Assembly (NCBI RefSeq): GCF_000422085.1
Contig: NC_021741.1
Location: 4,712,001-4,776,000 of the forward strand
Length of the DNA stretch: 64,000 bases
Direction of reading: 5' to 3'
Origin: Serratia liquefaciens ATCC 27592
Lineage (GTDB): Bacteria > Pseudomonadota > Gammaproteobacteria > Enterobacterales > Enterobacteriaceae
The position numbers and the translations under genes were made by a program. Below the pieces are notes generated by a model that did not search any database, had not been told where the DNA came from, and worked only from the letters and a program-made list of their open reading frames with translations. Position 1 is the first letter of the stretch. Each line of letters begins with the position of its first letter. Shown in pieces: positions 29,856 to 42,346 of the stretch.

Positions 29856-31049
29856 ATGACTCGCAGCTTTACCACCGCCCGCACACTGGTGCTTTCGGCT
29901 CTGACCACCCTGGTGCTTTCCTCTTCCGCCTTCGCCAAGATCGAGGAAGGGAAACTGGTTATCTGGATCAACGGCGATAAAGGCTATAACGGCCTGGCCG
30001 AGGTCGGCAAAAAGTTTGAGAAAGACACCGGCATCAAAGTGACCATCGAACACCCGGACAAGCTGGAAGAGAAGTACCCGCAGGTTGCCGCCACCGGCGA
30101 CGGCCCGGACATCATCTTCTGGGCCCATGACCGCTTTGGCGGCTACGCGCAGTCCGGCCTGCTGGCGGAAATCCATCCTTCCAAAGCCTTCCAGGACAAG
30201 CTGTTCCCGTTCACCTGGGACGCAGTGCGCTACGACGGCAAGCTGATCGGCTACCCGATCGCCGTGGAAGCGCTGTCGCTGATTTACAATAAAGACCTGA
30301 TCAAACAGGCGCCAAAAACCTGGGAAGAGATCCCGGCGCTGGACAAAGAACTGCGCGCCAAAGGCAAAAGCGCCATCATGTGGAACCTGCAAGAACCCTA
30401 CTTCACCTGGCCGATTATCGCCGCCGATGGCGGTTATGCCTTCAAGTATGAAAATGGCAAATACAACATCAAGGACGTTGGCGTCGCCAACGCCGGTTCG
30501 CAGGCCGGTCTGCAGTTCATCGTCGATCTGGTGAAAAACAAGCAGATCAACGCCGATACCGATTACTCCATTGCCGAAGCCGCCTTCAATAAGGGCCAAA
30601 CCGCCATGACCATCAACGGTCCGTGGGCCTGGTCAAACATCGAGCAAAGCAAAATCAACTACGGCGTAACCCTGCTGCCGACCTTTAAAGGCAAGCCGTC
30701 CAAACCTTTCGTTGGCGTGCTGACCGCCGGGATCAACGCCGCCAGCCCGAACAAAGAGCTGGCTACCGAATTCCTGGAAAACTATCTGTTGACCAACGAA
30801 GGCCTGGCCGACGTCAACAAGGACAAACCGCTCGGTGCGGTGGCCCTGAAGTCCTACCAGGAGCAACTGGCGAAGGATCCGAAAATCGCCGCCACCATGG
30901 AAAACTCACAAAACGGCGAAATTATGCCTAATATCCCGCAGATGAGCGCCTTCTGGTACGCCGAGCGCAGCGCGGTAATCAACGCCGTCAGCGGCCGCCA
31001 GACGGTGAAAGCCGCGTTGGATGATGTGCAGACCCGTATCACCAAGTAA
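29856..31049 (+). CDS. malE: Maltose/maltodextrin-binding periplasmic protein MalE
   Basis: 397-residue binding protein with a signal peptide ending in SSSAFA and mature start [20 protein letters not shown], as in E. coli. Nearly all sugar contacts known in MalE are kept ([30 protein letters not shown] segment; [19 protein letters not shown]). ATG 29856 has AAGGA 7-8 nt upstream; an earlier in-frame ATG would add 12 residues before the signal peptide. First gene of malEFG. Confidence 0.96.
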   Translation: MTRSFTTARTLVLSALTTLVLSSSAFAKIEEGKLVIWINGDKGYNGLAEVGKKFEKDTGIKVTIEHPDKLEEKYPQVAATGDGPDIIFWAHDRFGGYAQSGLLAEIHPSKAFQDKLFPFTWDAVRYDGKLIGYPIAVEALSLIYNKDLIKQAPKTWEEIPALDKELRAKGKSAIMWNLQEPYFTWPIIAADGGYAFKYENGKYNIKDVGVANAGSQAGLQFIVDLVKNKQINADTDYSIAEAAFNKGQTAMTINGPWAWSNIEQSKINYGVTLLPTFKGKPSKPFVGVLTAGINAASPNKELATEFLENYLLTNEGLADVNKDKPLGAVALKSYQEQLAKDPKIAATMENSQNGEIMPNIPQMSAFWYAERSAVINAVSGRQTVKAALDDVQTRITK

Positions 31050-31051
31050 CA

Positions 31052-31086
31052 CACAACGTTGTGCGGGGTGCGGATCAGCGCCCCGC
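31052..31086. repeat. Intercistronic palindromes between malE and malF
   Basis: A perfect 12-bp palindrome CACAACGTTGTG is followed at once by a 9-bp stem GCGGGGTGC/GCGCCCCGC with one G-T pair. In E. coli, REP hairpins at this position stabilise the malE message and keep MalE in excess over MalF; a similar job is likely here. Confidence 0.5.
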
Positions 31087-31112
31087 TGTGGCTTCACAGA
31101 AAGGAACGCCCT

Positions 31113-32690
31113 ATGCAATTAGCTCACGCCGGGTCGCCTGCGCGCAAAAAGTCGAAGTGGTGGCAGAGTGACGTACTGAAATGGCTGGTCATCGGCCTGT
31201 TCAGCCTGGTTACCTGCTATCTGATTGTGTTGATGTATGCACAGGGTGAATACCTGTTTGCCATTCTGACGCTGATACTGGTCAGCGCCGGGCTTTACGT
31301 CTTCGCCAATCGCCGGGCTTACGCCTGGCGCTACGTTTATCCGGGCATCGCTGGCATGGGGCTGTTTGTCCTGTTTCCGCTGATTTGCACCATCGCCATC
31401 GCCTTTACCAACTACAGCAGCACCAACCAGCTCACCTTTGAACGCGCTCAGTCGGTGCTGATGCAGCGTCAGTTCCAAACCGGAAAAACCTTCACCTTCG
31501 GGCTGTATCCGGCAGAAAATCAACGTTGGCGCCTGCAGTTAACCCACCCTGACAGTGACCAAAAACTGATTTCCGAACCGTTCAGCTTTGACGCCAGTGC
31601 GCCGCAAACGCTGAAACTGACGGAAGAAAGCGCAGAACCGGTCGGCGAACGCGCCACGCTGCGAGTGATCACGCAAAATCGTCAGGCGCTGAGCCAACTG
31701 GTGGCATTACTTCCGGACGGCGGCGAGCTGCGCATGAGTTCCCTGCGCCAATTTTCCGGCACCACCCCGCTCTACGCGCTGGACAAGGAAAGCAATACGC
31801 TGACCGACCAACAAACCCATACTCAATACCGCCCAAACCCTGACATTGGCTTCTATCAGGCGGTGAATGCCGAGGGCAACTGGGCCAAAGAGACCCTGAG
31901 CCCAGGCTATACCGTCACCATCGGATGGAAAAACTTCCTGCGCGTGCTGCAGGACGAAGGCATCAAGAAGCCGTTCGTGTCGATTTTTATCTGGACCATC
32001 GTGTTCTCGGTCATGACCGTGATCCTCACCGTGGCGGTGGGTATGGTGCTGGCCTGCGTGGTGCAGTGGGAAGCGCTGAAAGGCAAAGCGGTTTATCGCG
32101 TGATGCTGATACTGCCCTACGCGGTACCGTCGTTTATTTCGATACTGATTTTCAAAGGGTTGTTCAACCAAAGCTTCGGTGAAATCAACATGATGCTTAG
32201 CCATCTGTTTGGCATCAAACCGGCCTGGTTCAGCGACCCTATCACCGCCAAAAGCATGATTTTGATCGTCAACACCTGGTTGGGTTATCCCTACATGATG
32301 ATCCTGTGCATGGGGCTGCTGAAGGCAATACCCGACGATTTGTACGAGGCCTCGGCAATGGACGGCGCCACCCCGATGCAGAACTTCTTCCGCATCACGC
32401 TGCCGCTGCTGATCAAACCGCTGACGCCGCTGATGATCGCCAGCTTCGCCTTCAACTTTAATAACTTTGTCTTGATTCAGCTGCTGACCAACGGCGGGCC
32501 TGACATGATTGGCACCACCACGCCGGCCGGTTATACCGACCTGCTGGTCAGCTATACCTACCGCATTGCCTTCGAGGGCGGCGGCGGGCAGGACTTCGGA
32601 CTGGCAGCCGCCATTGCCACGCTGATCTTCCTGCTGGTAGGCGCTCTGGCGATCCTGAATCTGAAAGCCAGCAAGATGAACTTCGACTAG
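31113..32690 (+). CDS. malF: Maltose ABC transporter permease MalF
   Basis: 525-residue inner membrane subunit of MalFGK2 with eight helices and a large periplasmic P2 domain between helices 3 and 4 (roughly residues 95-275) that contacts MalE. The cytoplasmic EAA loop is [25 protein letters not shown] 31113 has AAAGGA 8 nt upstream; the longer open frame upstream has no SD. The protein is slightly longer than in E. coli (514). Confidence 0.95.
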   Translation: MQLAHAGSPARKKSKWWQSDVLKWLVIGLFSLVTCYLIVLMYAQGEYLFAILTLILVSAGLYVFANRRAYAWRYVYPGIAGMGLFVLFPLICTIAIAFTNYSSTNQLTFERAQSVLMQRQFQTGKTFTFGLYPAENQRWRLQLTHPDSDQKLISEPFSFDASAPQTLKLTEESAEPVGERATLRVITQNRQALSQLVALLPDGGELRMSSLRQFSGTTPLYALDKESNTLTDQQTHTQYRPNPDIGFYQAVNAEGNWAKETLSPGYTVTIGWKNFLRVLQDEGIKKPFVSIFIWTIVFSVMTVILTVAVGMVLACVVQWEALKGKAVYRVMLILPYAVPSFISILIFKGLFNQSFGEINMMLSHLFGIKPAWFSDPITAKSMILIVNTWLGYPYMMILCMGLLKAIPDDLYEASAMDGATPMQNFFRITLPLLIKPLTPLMIASFAFNFNNFVLIQLLTNGGPDMIGTTTPAGYTDLLVSYTYRIAFEGGGGQDFGLAAAIATLIFLLVGALAILNLKASKMNFD

Positions 32691-32701
32691 GGAGAAAAAT
32701 A

Positions 32702-33592
32702 ATGGCCATGGTCCAACCCAAGTCCCAGCGCCTGCGCCTGTGGATGACCCATATTCTAATGCTGTGCTTTATCGCCCTGATCATGTTCCCGCTGCTGATG
32801 GTGGTGACCATCTCGCTGCGTTCCGGCAACTTCGCCACCGGCAGCCTGATACCGGAACAAATTTCATGGGATCACTGGCGGCTGGCGCTTGGCATGAGCG
32901 TGACCCACGCCGACGGCAGCGTTACCCCGCCGCCGTTCCCGGTGCTGCTGTGGCTGTGGAACTCAATCAAGATCGCGGTGATCACTGCGATCGGCATCGT
33001 CACGCTGTCCACCACCTGCGCCTACGCCTTTGCCCGCATGCGTTTTCGCGGCAAGAGCACGCTGCTGAAAAGCATGCTGATTTTCCAGATGTTCCCGGCG
33101 GTGCTGTCGCTGGTGGCGTTGTACGCCTTGTTCGATCGTCTGGGCCAATACATTCCGTTTATCGGCCTGAACACCCACGGCGGCGTGATCTTCGCTTACA
33201 TGGGCGGGATCGCACTGCATGTTTGGACGATCAAAGGCTATTTCGAAACCATCGATAACTCGCTGGAGGAGGCGGCGGCATTGGACGGTGCCAGCCCTTG
33301 GCAGGCGTTCCGCCTGGTGCTGTTGCCGCTGTCGGTACCGATCCTGGCGGTAGTGTTTATTCTGTCGTTTATCGCGGCCATCACCGAAGTGCCGGTCGCC
33401 TCGCTGTTGCTGCGTGACGTTAACAGCTACACGTTGGCAGTGGGCATGCAGCAATACCTGAACCCACAAAACTATCTGTGGGGCGACTTTGCCGCTGCGG
33501 CGGTGCTGTCGGCAATCCCGATTACCGCCGTATTCTTGCTGGCGCAACGCTGGCTGGTAGGAGGCCTGACGGCAGGTGGGGTGAAAGGTTAG
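32702..33592 (+). CDS. malG: Maltose ABC transporter permease MalG
   Basis: 296-residue six-helix inner membrane partner of MalF. The EAA motif is [22 protein letters not shown], and the C-terminal tail [13 protein letters not shown] matches E. coli MalG, where the tail reaches into the MalK interface. It starts 11 bp after malF and is the last gene of malEFG. Confidence 0.95.
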   Translation: MAMVQPKSQRLRLWMTHILMLCFIALIMFPLLMVVTISLRSGNFATGSLIPEQISWDHWRLALGMSVTHADGSVTPPPFPVLLWLWNSIKIAVITAIGIVTLSTTCAYAFARMRFRGKSTLLKSMLIFQMFPAVLSLVALYALFDRLGQYIPFIGLNTHGGVIFAYMGGIALHVWTIKGYFETIDNSLEEAAALDGASPWQAFRLVLLPLSVPILAVVFILSFIAAITEVPVASLLLRDVNSYTLAVGMQQYLNPQNYLWGDFAAAAVLSAIPITAVFLLAQRWLVGGLTAGGVKG

Positions 33593-33672
33593 ATTTTCTC
33601 GGGCCTCACTCACGGGTGGGCCCTACTGCGCTTGATGTACTTCAGTTATTTCCGATCAATACCTGTGTCTTC

Positions 33673-33700
33673 GGCGGCCCTATCGGGCCGCCATTTTTAT
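33673..33700 (+). terminator. Terminator of malEFG
   Basis: Perfect 8-bp stem GGCGGCCC/GGGCCGCC with TATC loop, followed by ATTTTTATTT, about 80 bp past malG and just before the end of convergent psiE. Confidence 0.85.
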
Positions 33701-33705
33701 TTCTG

Positions 33706-34113
33706 CTATTCCCGTTTTAAGCGGTCGGTATTGGCCAGGTAGAGCGTCACTACCAGTAACAATATCGCGGCGGAATAAATTAGCGTATCGATTGGGTTTT
33801 CATGATCCACAATGATCAATCGGATAATTGCGGTGATGCCGATATAAATAAAGTAGCGCAGCGGAAAGTGATAGCCAGACTCAAAATATTTAACAATCAA
33901 CGCGATAAACTCAAAATAGAGAAAGTAAATCACAATCCCTTCAATCAAGAGATAGGACGTAGACTCCTCGTTATTTACAAACAAAACTTTCGCCAAATGA
34001 ATGGTTTCTTTCACCAAAAAAACGATCAGGATTGCTGCCAACAACAACAGCCCAACGTTCAGCACCCGTTGTAGCCCTTTGGCCACCATCACTGAGCGGG
34101 AGGTTTTTGCCAT
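33706..34113 (-). CDS. psiE: Phosphate-starvation-inducible membrane protein PsiE
   Basis: 135-residue protein with four hydrophobic helices, matching E. coli PsiE ([56 protein letters not shown]). Its function is unknown; in E. coli it is induced by phosphate starvation. It keeps its place next to malG. I did not find a convincing Pho box upstream. Confidence 0.92.
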   Translation of the reverse strand: MAKTSRSVMVAKGLQRVLNVGLLLLAAILIVFLVKETIHLAKVLFVNNEESTSYLLIEGIVIYFLYFEFIALIVKYFESGYHFPLRYFIYIGITAIIRLIIVDHENPIDTLIYSAAILLLVVTLYLANTDRLKRE

Positions 34114-34334
34114 AATTATTCCCCATAAATACCACTGTAATTATCTACGCATCCTAACATAGGCATTATCTTAAAAATTAACATCTGTATGCCGATTGAA
34201 AAAAACGATTACCATTCAAACGGTTAAATTTAAATGTTTCATGTGGATATATTTGTAGCAAATTGAAATGTCAACTATGATGGGTCATAGATCTTTACAT
34301 AAAACAAACACCTCGAATTAACAAGGGAATATTT

Positions 34335-35771
34335 ATGCGCGCTAAGCTTAACGGACTGGTCGCCGCAGGCCTGTTTACCTGTGCATTAACCGGCCATGCC
34401 AGCGGATTGGTAACCCCTGATAATGACCTGCGCAACGACCTCGCCTGGTTGTCCGATCGCGGCGTAATCAACGTTAGCCTGTCCACCTGGCCACTAAGCC
34501 AGGAAGAGATCAGTTCGGTCATTTCACAGGCCAAACCGGTAACCAATACCGAGAAAAACGTCATCGACCGTGTTCAACGCCGCGTCGGCGAACTGAAAGC
34601 CAATATTCGCGTCAGCGGCTACGCCGCTACCGATAAGCCCGGCACGCCACAGGGTTTCGGGCAGAACCAATATGCTGACCAAAGCCTCACCGTCGGTGCC
34701 GGTGCCAACGGCGAATTCTGGGACGTGCGACTCCAGGGTTCAGTCGAAGGCGATCAGCGCGTCAGCGACGGTTCCAAATTCAACCTCAACGGCTCCTACG
34801 GTGCAGTGAAAATCTGGAACCAGTGGCTGTCCTTCGGTGAAGTTTCCCAATGGTGGGGGCCTGGTTACGACGGCAGCCTGATCCGTTCCGACGCCGCACG
34901 CCCGGTCGCCGGCTTTATGCTGCAGCGCGCCGACCAATCGCCGTTTGAAACCCCTTGGCTGTCCTGGATTGGCCGCTGGCAGTACCAACTGACGGCAGGT
35001 CAGCTGTCGCAGTACACCGCCGTGCCTGATACCAAGCTGATCGGCGGCCGTCTGACCATGATGCCGACCAACTTCCTCGAGTTGGGCGCTTCGCGCATCA
35101 TGCAGTGGGGCGGTAGCGGCCGACCACAGTCCTTTAGCTCCTTCTGGGACGCCTTCACCGGCAAGGACAACGATGACTCAGGACAAGGCAACGATCCCGG
35201 CAACCAGCTCGCCGGTTTCGACTTCAAACTGAAAATGCAGCCGTTGATTGGTCTGCCTGTCAGCCTGTACGGTCAGTTAGTGGGTGAAGATGAAGCGGGC
35301 TTCCTGCCATCGCAAAATACCTACCTGCTGGGGCTGGAAGGCCATCCTGAATGGGGCCCAACCACTATCAACTGGTCTATTGAAGGGGCAGATACCCGCT
35401 CCGATATGAGCCGTAAAAACTATGTTTACACCCACTACACCTATAAAGGTGGCTACTACCAGCAAGGCTACCCACTGGGCCACGCCATGGGTGGCGACGG
35501 GCAAATGCTGTCCGGCCGCGTAGAGATGGTGTTGGACGATGGCCAACGCTGGAGCACCCGCTTGGTATACGCCAAAGTGAACCCGAACAGCCAGTCGATA
35601 AACCATGCCTTCCCGAAATCCGATACGCTGAAAGGCATTCAGTTAGGCTGGGGTTACAACTTCGACTCTCAGGTCAAGTTTGATACCAGCCTGTGGTACA
35701 CCGATAACAACGCCAGCACCGCCGATGACGTAGGCGCAGGCATCAGTTTCGAAGTGCCTATCAATCTGTAA
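34335..35771 (+). CDS. wzi: Wzi-family outer membrane protein (capsule/exopolysaccharide attachment)
   Basis: 478-residue outer membrane beta-barrel with signal peptide ending GHASG. It follows the Wzi family: N-terminal helical bundle (LRNDLAWLSDRGVINVSLSTWPLSQEE), then barrel strands with FGEVSQWWGPGYDGSLIRSDAARPV and alternating aromatic segments. It ends in SFEVPINL rather than a terminal phenylalanine. In Klebsiella and E. coli K30, Wzi is a lectin that binds capsular polysaccharide at the surface. No capsule synthesis genes are adjacent; it occupies the psiE-pgi interval where E. coli has the yjbEFGH exopolysaccharide genes. Confidence 0.85.
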   Translation: MRAKLNGLVAAGLFTCALTGHASGLVTPDNDLRNDLAWLSDRGVINVSLSTWPLSQEEISSVISQAKPVTNTEKNVIDRVQRRVGELKANIRVSGYAATDKPGTPQGFGQNQYADQSLTVGAGANGEFWDVRLQGSVEGDQRVSDGSKFNLNGSYGAVKIWNQWLSFGEVSQWWGPGYDGSLIRSDAARPVAGFMLQRADQSPFETPWLSWIGRWQYQLTAGQLSQYTAVPDTKLIGGRLTMMPTNFLELGASRIMQWGGSGRPQSFSSFWDAFTGKDNDDSGQGNDPGNQLAGFDFKLKMQPLIGLPVSLYGQLVGEDEAGFLPSQNTYLLGLEGHPEWGPTTINWSIEGADTRSDMSRKNYVYTHYTYKGGYYQQGYPLGHAMGGDGQMLSGRVEMVLDDGQRWSTRLVYAKVNPNSQSINHAFPKSDTLKGIQLGWGYNFDSQVKFDTSLWYTDNNASTADDVGAGISFEVPINL

Positions 35772-35784
35772 TTCCTTCAGACGT

Positions 35785-35811
35785 AAAAAAACCCGCCAAG
35801 GCGGGTTTTTT
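35785..35811. terminator. Bidirectional terminator between wzi and pgi
   Basis: ACCCGCC/GGCGGGT stem with a 2-nt loop, flanked by A-run and T-run, 14 bp after the wzi stop and 24 bp from the end of convergent pgi. It works on either strand. Confidence 0.9.
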
Positions 35812-35834
35812 ATTGGCATTCATTCAGACGCTAA

Positions 35835-37547
<1,713 letters not shown>

Positions 37548-37754
37548 TTATGATCTCTTTTCTTGCGATAGGCGCTAACTGTCAATTGCCGCCGCATCGT
37601 TTCAGCACTTCCCCTATACTTTTGGATAACAGCCTGTTATCAGGGTTGCTTAACTGTCACTAAACTGTGTCAGGTTATGACCACGTCAATGACGTAATTA
37701 GGCTAAGGATGCGTGGCCAGCCAGGCTGCGGTGTGAACGACGAAGGACATGACT

Positions 37755-39563
37755 ATGGAATTATCTGCCCCATTGATGTTGGTGGTTATTGGCTTGAGCT
37801 CATTGCTGGCGCAGTGGCTAGCCTGGGTGTTACGCCTGCCGGCCATTCTGCCGTTGCTGGTATTTGGCATCGTGCTGGGGCCTGTGGTGCATTGGGTTCA
37901 GCCGGACGCGTTGTTCGGCGATTTGCTGTTCCCGCTGGTGTCGCTGTCGGTCGCCATTATTCTGTTTGAAGGGGCGCTAACGCTACGGGTCGAGGAAATA
38001 CGCGGCCTCGGCGGCGTGGTACGTAACCTGGTAACCATTGGCATGCTGATGACCTTCCTGGTGATCGGCGTGGCCTGCTGGTGGTTGCTGGACTTTCCAC
38101 CGGAGTTGGCGGCACTGATCGGCGCGGTCACGGTGGTCACCGGCCCAACGGTGATCGCCCCGTTGATGCGCGTGGTGCGACCGAATGCCAATATCAACCA
38201 GGTACTGCGCTGGGAAGGCATCGTCATCGATCCGGTCGGCGCCATTTTTACCCTGCTGGTGTTCGAATTTATCGTACTGAAACAGCATTCAGAATCTTAC
38301 ACCCATCTGTTCTGGACGCTGGGCATTACCGCCGCCGTCGGCCTGGTGGCTGGCGCGCTGTTCGGCTATTTGCTGGGCCTGGCGCTGCGCCGCGTCTGGC
38401 TGCCGCGCTACCTGCAAAACCTGGCGGTACTGGCGATCATGCTCACCGCCTTTGGCGTGTCCAACGCCATTGCCGATGAATCCGGCCTGCTGACCGTTAC
38501 CGTAATGGGCATTTGGCTGGCCAATATGCGCGATGTGGATACCAGCGACATTCTGGCGTTCAAGGAAGAGCTGTCGGCGATCCTGATTTCAGCACTGTTT
38601 ATCATTTTGGCGGCGCGGCTCGACATTCAGGCCTTGTGGAACATGGGCTGGCCATTATTGGGCCTGTTGCTGGTGGTGCAGTTCGTCGCCCGCCCGCTGT
38701 GTATTGCGGTATCAACCTGGCGCTCTTCCCTGCACTGGCGCGATCGCCTGCTGCTATGCTGGATCGCTCCGCGTGGCATCGTCGCCGCGGCGGTCAGTTC
38801 GCTGTTTGCCCTGACGCTGCAGCGCAGCGGTTATCCGGGAGCCGATCGGCTGGTGACCGTGGTGTTCGCCGTGATCATCGGCACCGTGGTACTGCAAAGC
38901 CTGACCAGCGGCATGATGGCGCGTTGGCTGCGGGTACAGCAGCAAAAACCACGTGGGGTGCTGATTGTCGGCGCCAATAGCGTCGCACGTATGCTGGCAC
39001 AGGCGCTGATGAAGTTGAATATTCCGGTGCTCGTCACCGACAGCAGTTGGGAATATTATCGCCAGGCACGTATGGACGGCATCCCCGCCTATTATGGCCA
39101 TGCTTACTCTGAGCATGCCGAAAACTATCTCGATCTCAGCGACACCGCACAAGTACTGGCGCTCTCTCCCAACCGCCACCAAAATGCGTTGGCGGTCTAT
39201 CACTTCGGCCATATTTTTGGTGAAGGACAGGTGTTCGCCATCCGCTCCGGCGCCCCGCTGAAAGGCCGCGGCAACAGTGCGGAAAGTTCGCGCTTCCGCC
39301 GGCATGAGATCCTGTTCAATCAAGAGGCCACCTACGGTCGGCTAAGCAGCCTGATTGCCCAGGGCGCCACCATCAAAGCCACCAAGCTGAACGAGAACTT
39401 TGGCTGGTTGGAATATATAGAGAAAAATCATGGCGTTATTCCGCTTTTCAGCCAGCGGGAAGACGGCACGCTGCAGCCGATCGGCGCCGGTTTTGTCCCG
39501 GCAATGCCCTGTACGCTGATTGCACTGGTACAAGATGAAAATCCCTCAACTTCCGGACGTTGA
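37755..39563 (+). CDS. CPA1-family Na+(K+)/H+ antiporter with C-terminal TrkA-N domain
   Basis: 602-residue protein. About residues 1-385 form a CPA1/NhaP-type membrane domain with 12 or so helices (LPAILPLLVFGIVLGPVV; ILFEGALTLRVEEIRGLG; GAVTVVTGPTVIAPL; EGIVIDPVGAIFTLLVFE with the ion-binding aspartate). Residues about 400-520 form a Rossmann TrkA-N regulatory domain (GVLIVGANSVARMLAQALMK). A C-terminal extension follows. ATG 37755 is chosen over 37749 because AAGGA is 7 nt away rather than 1 nt. Likely role: cytoplasmic pH and monovalent cation balance; the ion is not certain. Confidence 0.85.
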   Translation: MELSAPLMLVVIGLSSLLAQWLAWVLRLPAILPLLVFGIVLGPVVHWVQPDALFGDLLFPLVSLSVAIILFEGALTLRVEEIRGLGGVVRNLVTIGMLMTFLVIGVACWWLLDFPPELAALIGAVTVVTGPTVIAPLMRVVRPNANINQVLRWEGIVIDPVGAIFTLLVFEFIVLKQHSESYTHLFWTLGITAAVGLVAGALFGYLLGLALRRVWLPRYLQNLAVLAIMLTAFGVSNAIADESGLLTVTVMGIWLANMRDVDTSDILAFKEELSAILISALFIILAARLDIQALWNMGWPLLGLLLVVQFVARPLCIAVSTWRSSLHWRDRLLLCWIAPRGIVAAAVSSLFALTLQRSGYPGADRLVTVVFAVIIGTVVLQSLTSGMMARWLRVQQQKPRGVLIVGANSVARMLAQALMKLNIPVLVTDSSWEYYRQARMDGIPAYYGHAYSEHAENYLDLSDTAQVLALSPNRHQNALAVYHFGHIFGEGQVFAIRSGAPLKGRGNSAESSRFRRHEILFNQEATYGRLSSLIAQGATIKATKLNENFGWLEYIEKNHGVIPLFSQREDGTLQPIGAGFVPAMPCTLIALVQDENPSTSGR

Positions 39564-39595
39564 CAGCGGCACGATATCGGGCTATTCCTAACAGC

Positions 39596-39812
39596 CTACT
39601 TGCGCACCCGGTGTGCAAGCCAGAAGAGGCGCGTCGCCCAGGTAGAGTGTCAGAGGAGCCGTTTTCCAATGACGACGCTTGAGGGGGAGCGACGCCGAGG
39701 TAAGGTGATGCGCGGCATTCATCGTATCGACTACAGGGGCTGAATCCCCTGGGTTGTCACCAGAATTGTCCGTAAGGGCAATCAACAAGGTGGGGCGCTT
39801 CTGGGTGTATCG
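39596..39812 (+). ncRNA. Lysine riboswitch (L box) of lysC
   Basis: The lysC leader carries the conserved L-box aptamer elements in order: GCCAGAAGAGGCGCG, AGAGGAGCC, GAGGGGGAGCGACGCCGAGG, GGGGCTGAATCCCCTGGGTTGTCACCAGAA segment (near 39734-39766) and the closing CTTCTGGGTG. The first arm pairs with TTGCGCACC/GGTGTGCAA at 39600. It follows the E. coli lysC riboswitch closely. The expression platform runs on to the lysC start and includes CCCTTGTGCCAAGGC. Lysine binding shuts down lysC. Ends are approximate. Confidence 0.93.
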
Positions 39813-39916
39813 TAGCTTTCACTTCTACGTCTGCTCCCGTTTATCGCTCCCCCCTTGTGCCAAGGCTATGAAAAAAGTGTTCTCTGAAGAGGGCCACCCT
39901 GACACGAGGTTTTTAC

Positions 39917-41284
39917 ATGAACCAAGCAGCACCCCAGAATGCCACCGTTGTCGCCAAATTCGGCGGCACCAGCGTTGCCGACTATGAAGCCATGAACCGC
40001 AGCGCCGACGTCGTTCTCGCCAATCCGAACGTACGTCTGGTGGTATTGTCCGCTTCTGCGGGCGTCACCAACCTGCTGGTGGCTCTGGCCGAAGGCAGCG
40101 ACGCCGACAAGCGTCACTATCAGCTCGACGAAATCCGCCGCATTCAATACGCCATTCTCGATCGCCTCGATAATCCGGCGGTAGTGCGCGACGAAATCGA
40201 CCGCATGCTGGAAAATATTGCCATGCTGTCCGAAGCAGCCTCCTTGGCCACCTCCACGGCGCTGACCGACGAACTGGTCAGCCACGGCGAACTGATGTCT
40301 ACCCTGCTGTTCGTTGAGATCCTGCGCAGTCGTGATGTGCAGGCGGAGTGGTTTGACGTACGTAAAGTGATGCACACCGACGATCATTTCGGTCGCGCAA
40401 CGCCGGACAGCGTAGCGCTGAACCAACTGGCCCAGTCGCTGCTCAAGCCACGCCTGCAGGAAGCCCTGGTGGTTACCCAGGGCTTTATCGGCAGCGAGCC
40501 GAAAGGCCGCACCACCACGCTGGGTCGCGGCGGCAGCGATTACACCGCCGCCCTGCTGGGTGAAGCGCTGAGCGTCAGCCGGGTCGATATCTGGACCGAC
40601 GTGCCGGGCATCTACACCACCGACCCACGCGTGGTTCCGGCGGCAAAACGCATCGATAAAATCGCCTTCGAAGAAGCAGCTGAAATGGCCACCTTTGGCG
40701 CAAAAGTCTTGCACCCGGCCACCCTGTTACCGGCCGTTCGCAGCGATATCCCGGTGTTCGTCGGCTCCAGCAAAGATCCGTCCGCCGGCGGTACCCTGGT
40801 GTGCAACACCACCGAGAACCCACCGCTATTCCGTGCGCTGGCACTGCGCCGCAAACAAACCCTGCTGACGCTGCACAGCCTCAACATGCTGCACGCACGC
40901 GGTTTCCTGGCCGAGGTGTTCAGCATTTTGGCGCGCCACAATATCTCGGTGGACTTGATCACGACCTCCGAAGTTAGCGTAGCGCTGACCATGGATACCA
41001 CGGGTTCAACCTCCACCGGCGGCAGCCTGCTGACCACTTCATTGCTGACCGAACTGTCGTCACTGTGCCGGGTAGAAGTGGAAGAAAACCTGGCGTTGGT
41101 CGCCTTGATCGGCAACAAGCTTTCCCAGGCCTGCGGCGTGGGCAAAGAAGTGTTCGGCGTGCTCGACCCGTTCAATATCCGCATGATCTGTTACGGCGCC
41201 AGCAGCTACAACCTGTGCTTCCTGGTACCGGGCGATGACGCCGAACAAGTCGTTCGCACCCTGCACCACAACCTGTTCGAATAA
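39917..41284 (+). CDS. lysC: Lysine-sensitive aspartokinase III
   Basis: Phosphorylates aspartate at the head of the lysine, threonine and methionine pathways, with feedback by lysine. 455 residues: kinase domain starting VAKFGGTSVADYEAMN, the TLGRGGSDYTAALLGEAL nucleotide region, then two ACT domains (about residues 310-450; MLHARGFLAEVFSILARHNISVDLITTSEVSVALTMD). The ATG is preceded by ACGAGG. Controlled by the lysine riboswitch upstream. Confidence 0.96.
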   Translation: MNQAAPQNATVVAKFGGTSVADYEAMNRSADVVLANPNVRLVVLSASAGVTNLLVALAEGSDADKRHYQLDEIRRIQYAILDRLDNPAVVRDEIDRMLENIAMLSEAASLATSTALTDELVSHGELMSTLLFVEILRSRDVQAEWFDVRKVMHTDDHFGRATPDSVALNQLAQSLLKPRLQEALVVTQGFIGSEPKGRTTTLGRGGSDYTAALLGEALSVSRVDIWTDVPGIYTTDPRVVPAAKRIDKIAFEEAAEMATFGAKVLHPATLLPAVRSDIPVFVGSSKDPSAGGTLVCNTTENPPLFRALALRRKQTLLTLHSLNMLHARGFLAEVFSILARHNISVDLITTSEVSVALTMDTTGSTSTGGSLLTTSLLTELSSLCRVEVEENLALVALIGNKLSQACGVGKEVFGVLDPFNIRMICYGASSYNLCFLVPGDDAEQVVRTLHHNLFE

Positions 41285-41301
41285 GCTACCGTCACCTTTG
41301 C

Positions 41302-41321
41302 AGGCGCGGCACGCCGCGCCT
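41302..41321 (+). terminator. Hairpin downstream of lysC
   Basis: AGGCGCGGC/GCCGCGCCT inverted repeat with a 2-nt spacer, 18 bp past the lysC stop; no T-run follows, so its role as a terminator is uncertain. Confidence 0.4.
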
Positions 41322-41428
41322 CTACCTCTAAAAAAGCAGTCCATAACCGTAGGGGTTCAGTTCACCGAACCCGCAAAAAACACAACACCACCCCCATCGT
41401 TGTTATTTGGCTAAGGAAAACCTCACTC

Positions 41429-42346
41429 ATGCTGGCAAAATTTACCCGATTATTCCCTCTGTGGGCGGTGCTGCTCGCCGTCGCCGCCTACAGCACGCCC
41501 ACCACCTTTACCGGGATCGGCCCCTACGTCAGCCCGCTGCTGATGCTGATCATGTTCGCCATGGGCGTCACGCTGCGGCTCGATGACTTTAAACGCGTAC
41601 TGTCCCGCCCAGGCCCGGTTGCCGCGGGGATCTTTTTGCATTACCTGATCATGCCGCTGGCGGCCTGGCTGCTGGCAATGCTGTTCCATATGCCCCCGGA
41701 TCTTTCCGCCGGCATGGTGCTGGTTGGCAGCGTTGCCAGCGGTACCGCGTCCAACGTCATGATCTATCTGGCCAAAGGGGATGTGGCGCTGTCAGTGACC
41801 ATTTCGGCAGTCTCCACGCTGGTGGGCGTCTTCGCGACGCCGCTGCTGACCCGCCTGTACGTCGATACCGAGATCAGCGTCGACGTCATGGGGATGTTGC
41901 TGAGCATTCTGCAGATCGTGGTGATCCCTATTGGTCTGGGTTTGATCGTCCATCACACCTTTACCAAAACCGTCAAACGCATTGAGCCGATCCTGCCGGC
42001 GTTGTCGATGATCTGCATTTTGGCGATCATCAGCGCCGTGGTTGCCGGCAGCCAGAGCCATATCGCCTCGGTCGGGCTGGTGGTGATCGTGGCGGTGATC
42101 CTGCACAACGGCATCGGGTTGCTGAGTGGTTACTGGGGCGGCAAGCTGTTCGGCTTCGACGAATCGACCTGCCGTACGCTGGCAATTGAAGTCGGCATGC
42201 AGAACTCCGGGCTGGCCGCGACGCTGGGTAAAATCTACTTCTCACCGCTGGCCGCGTTGCCGGGTGCCCTGTTCTCGGTGTGGCATAACCTGTCAGGATC
42301 CCTGTTGGCGGGTTACTGGTCCGGCCGACCAATCACTAAAAAATAA
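41429..42346 (+). CDS. panS: PanS-like bile acid:sodium symporter family protein
   Basis: 305-residue, about 9-10-helix BASS-family inner membrane protein: [57 protein letters not shown] and [19 protein letters not shown]. The GTASN and [10 protein letters not shown] stretches are the crossed sodium-site helices of the family. Closest remembered relative is Salmonella PanS, a ketopantoate/pantoate transporter; the substrate here is inferred only from that. Monocistronic. Confidence 0.78.
   Translation: MLAKFTRLFPLWAVLLAVAAYSTPTTFTGIGPYVSPLLMLIMFAMGVTLRLDDFKRVLSRPGPVAAGIFLHYLIMPLAAWLLAMLFHMPPDLSAGMVLVGSVASGTASNVMIYLAKGDVALSVTISAVSTLVGVFATPLLTRLYVDTEISVDVMGMLLSILQIVVIPIGLGLIVHHTFTKTVKRIEPILPALSMICILAIISAVVAGSQSHIASVGLVVIVAVILHNGIGLLSGYWGGKLFGFDESTCRTLAIEVGMQNSGLAATLGKIYFSPLAALPGALFSVWHNLSGSLLAGYWSGRPITKK

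Noticed and set aside
34114..34334. Pho box upstream of psiE
   Set aside because: The AT-rich gap contains only poor matches to the PhoB consensus.
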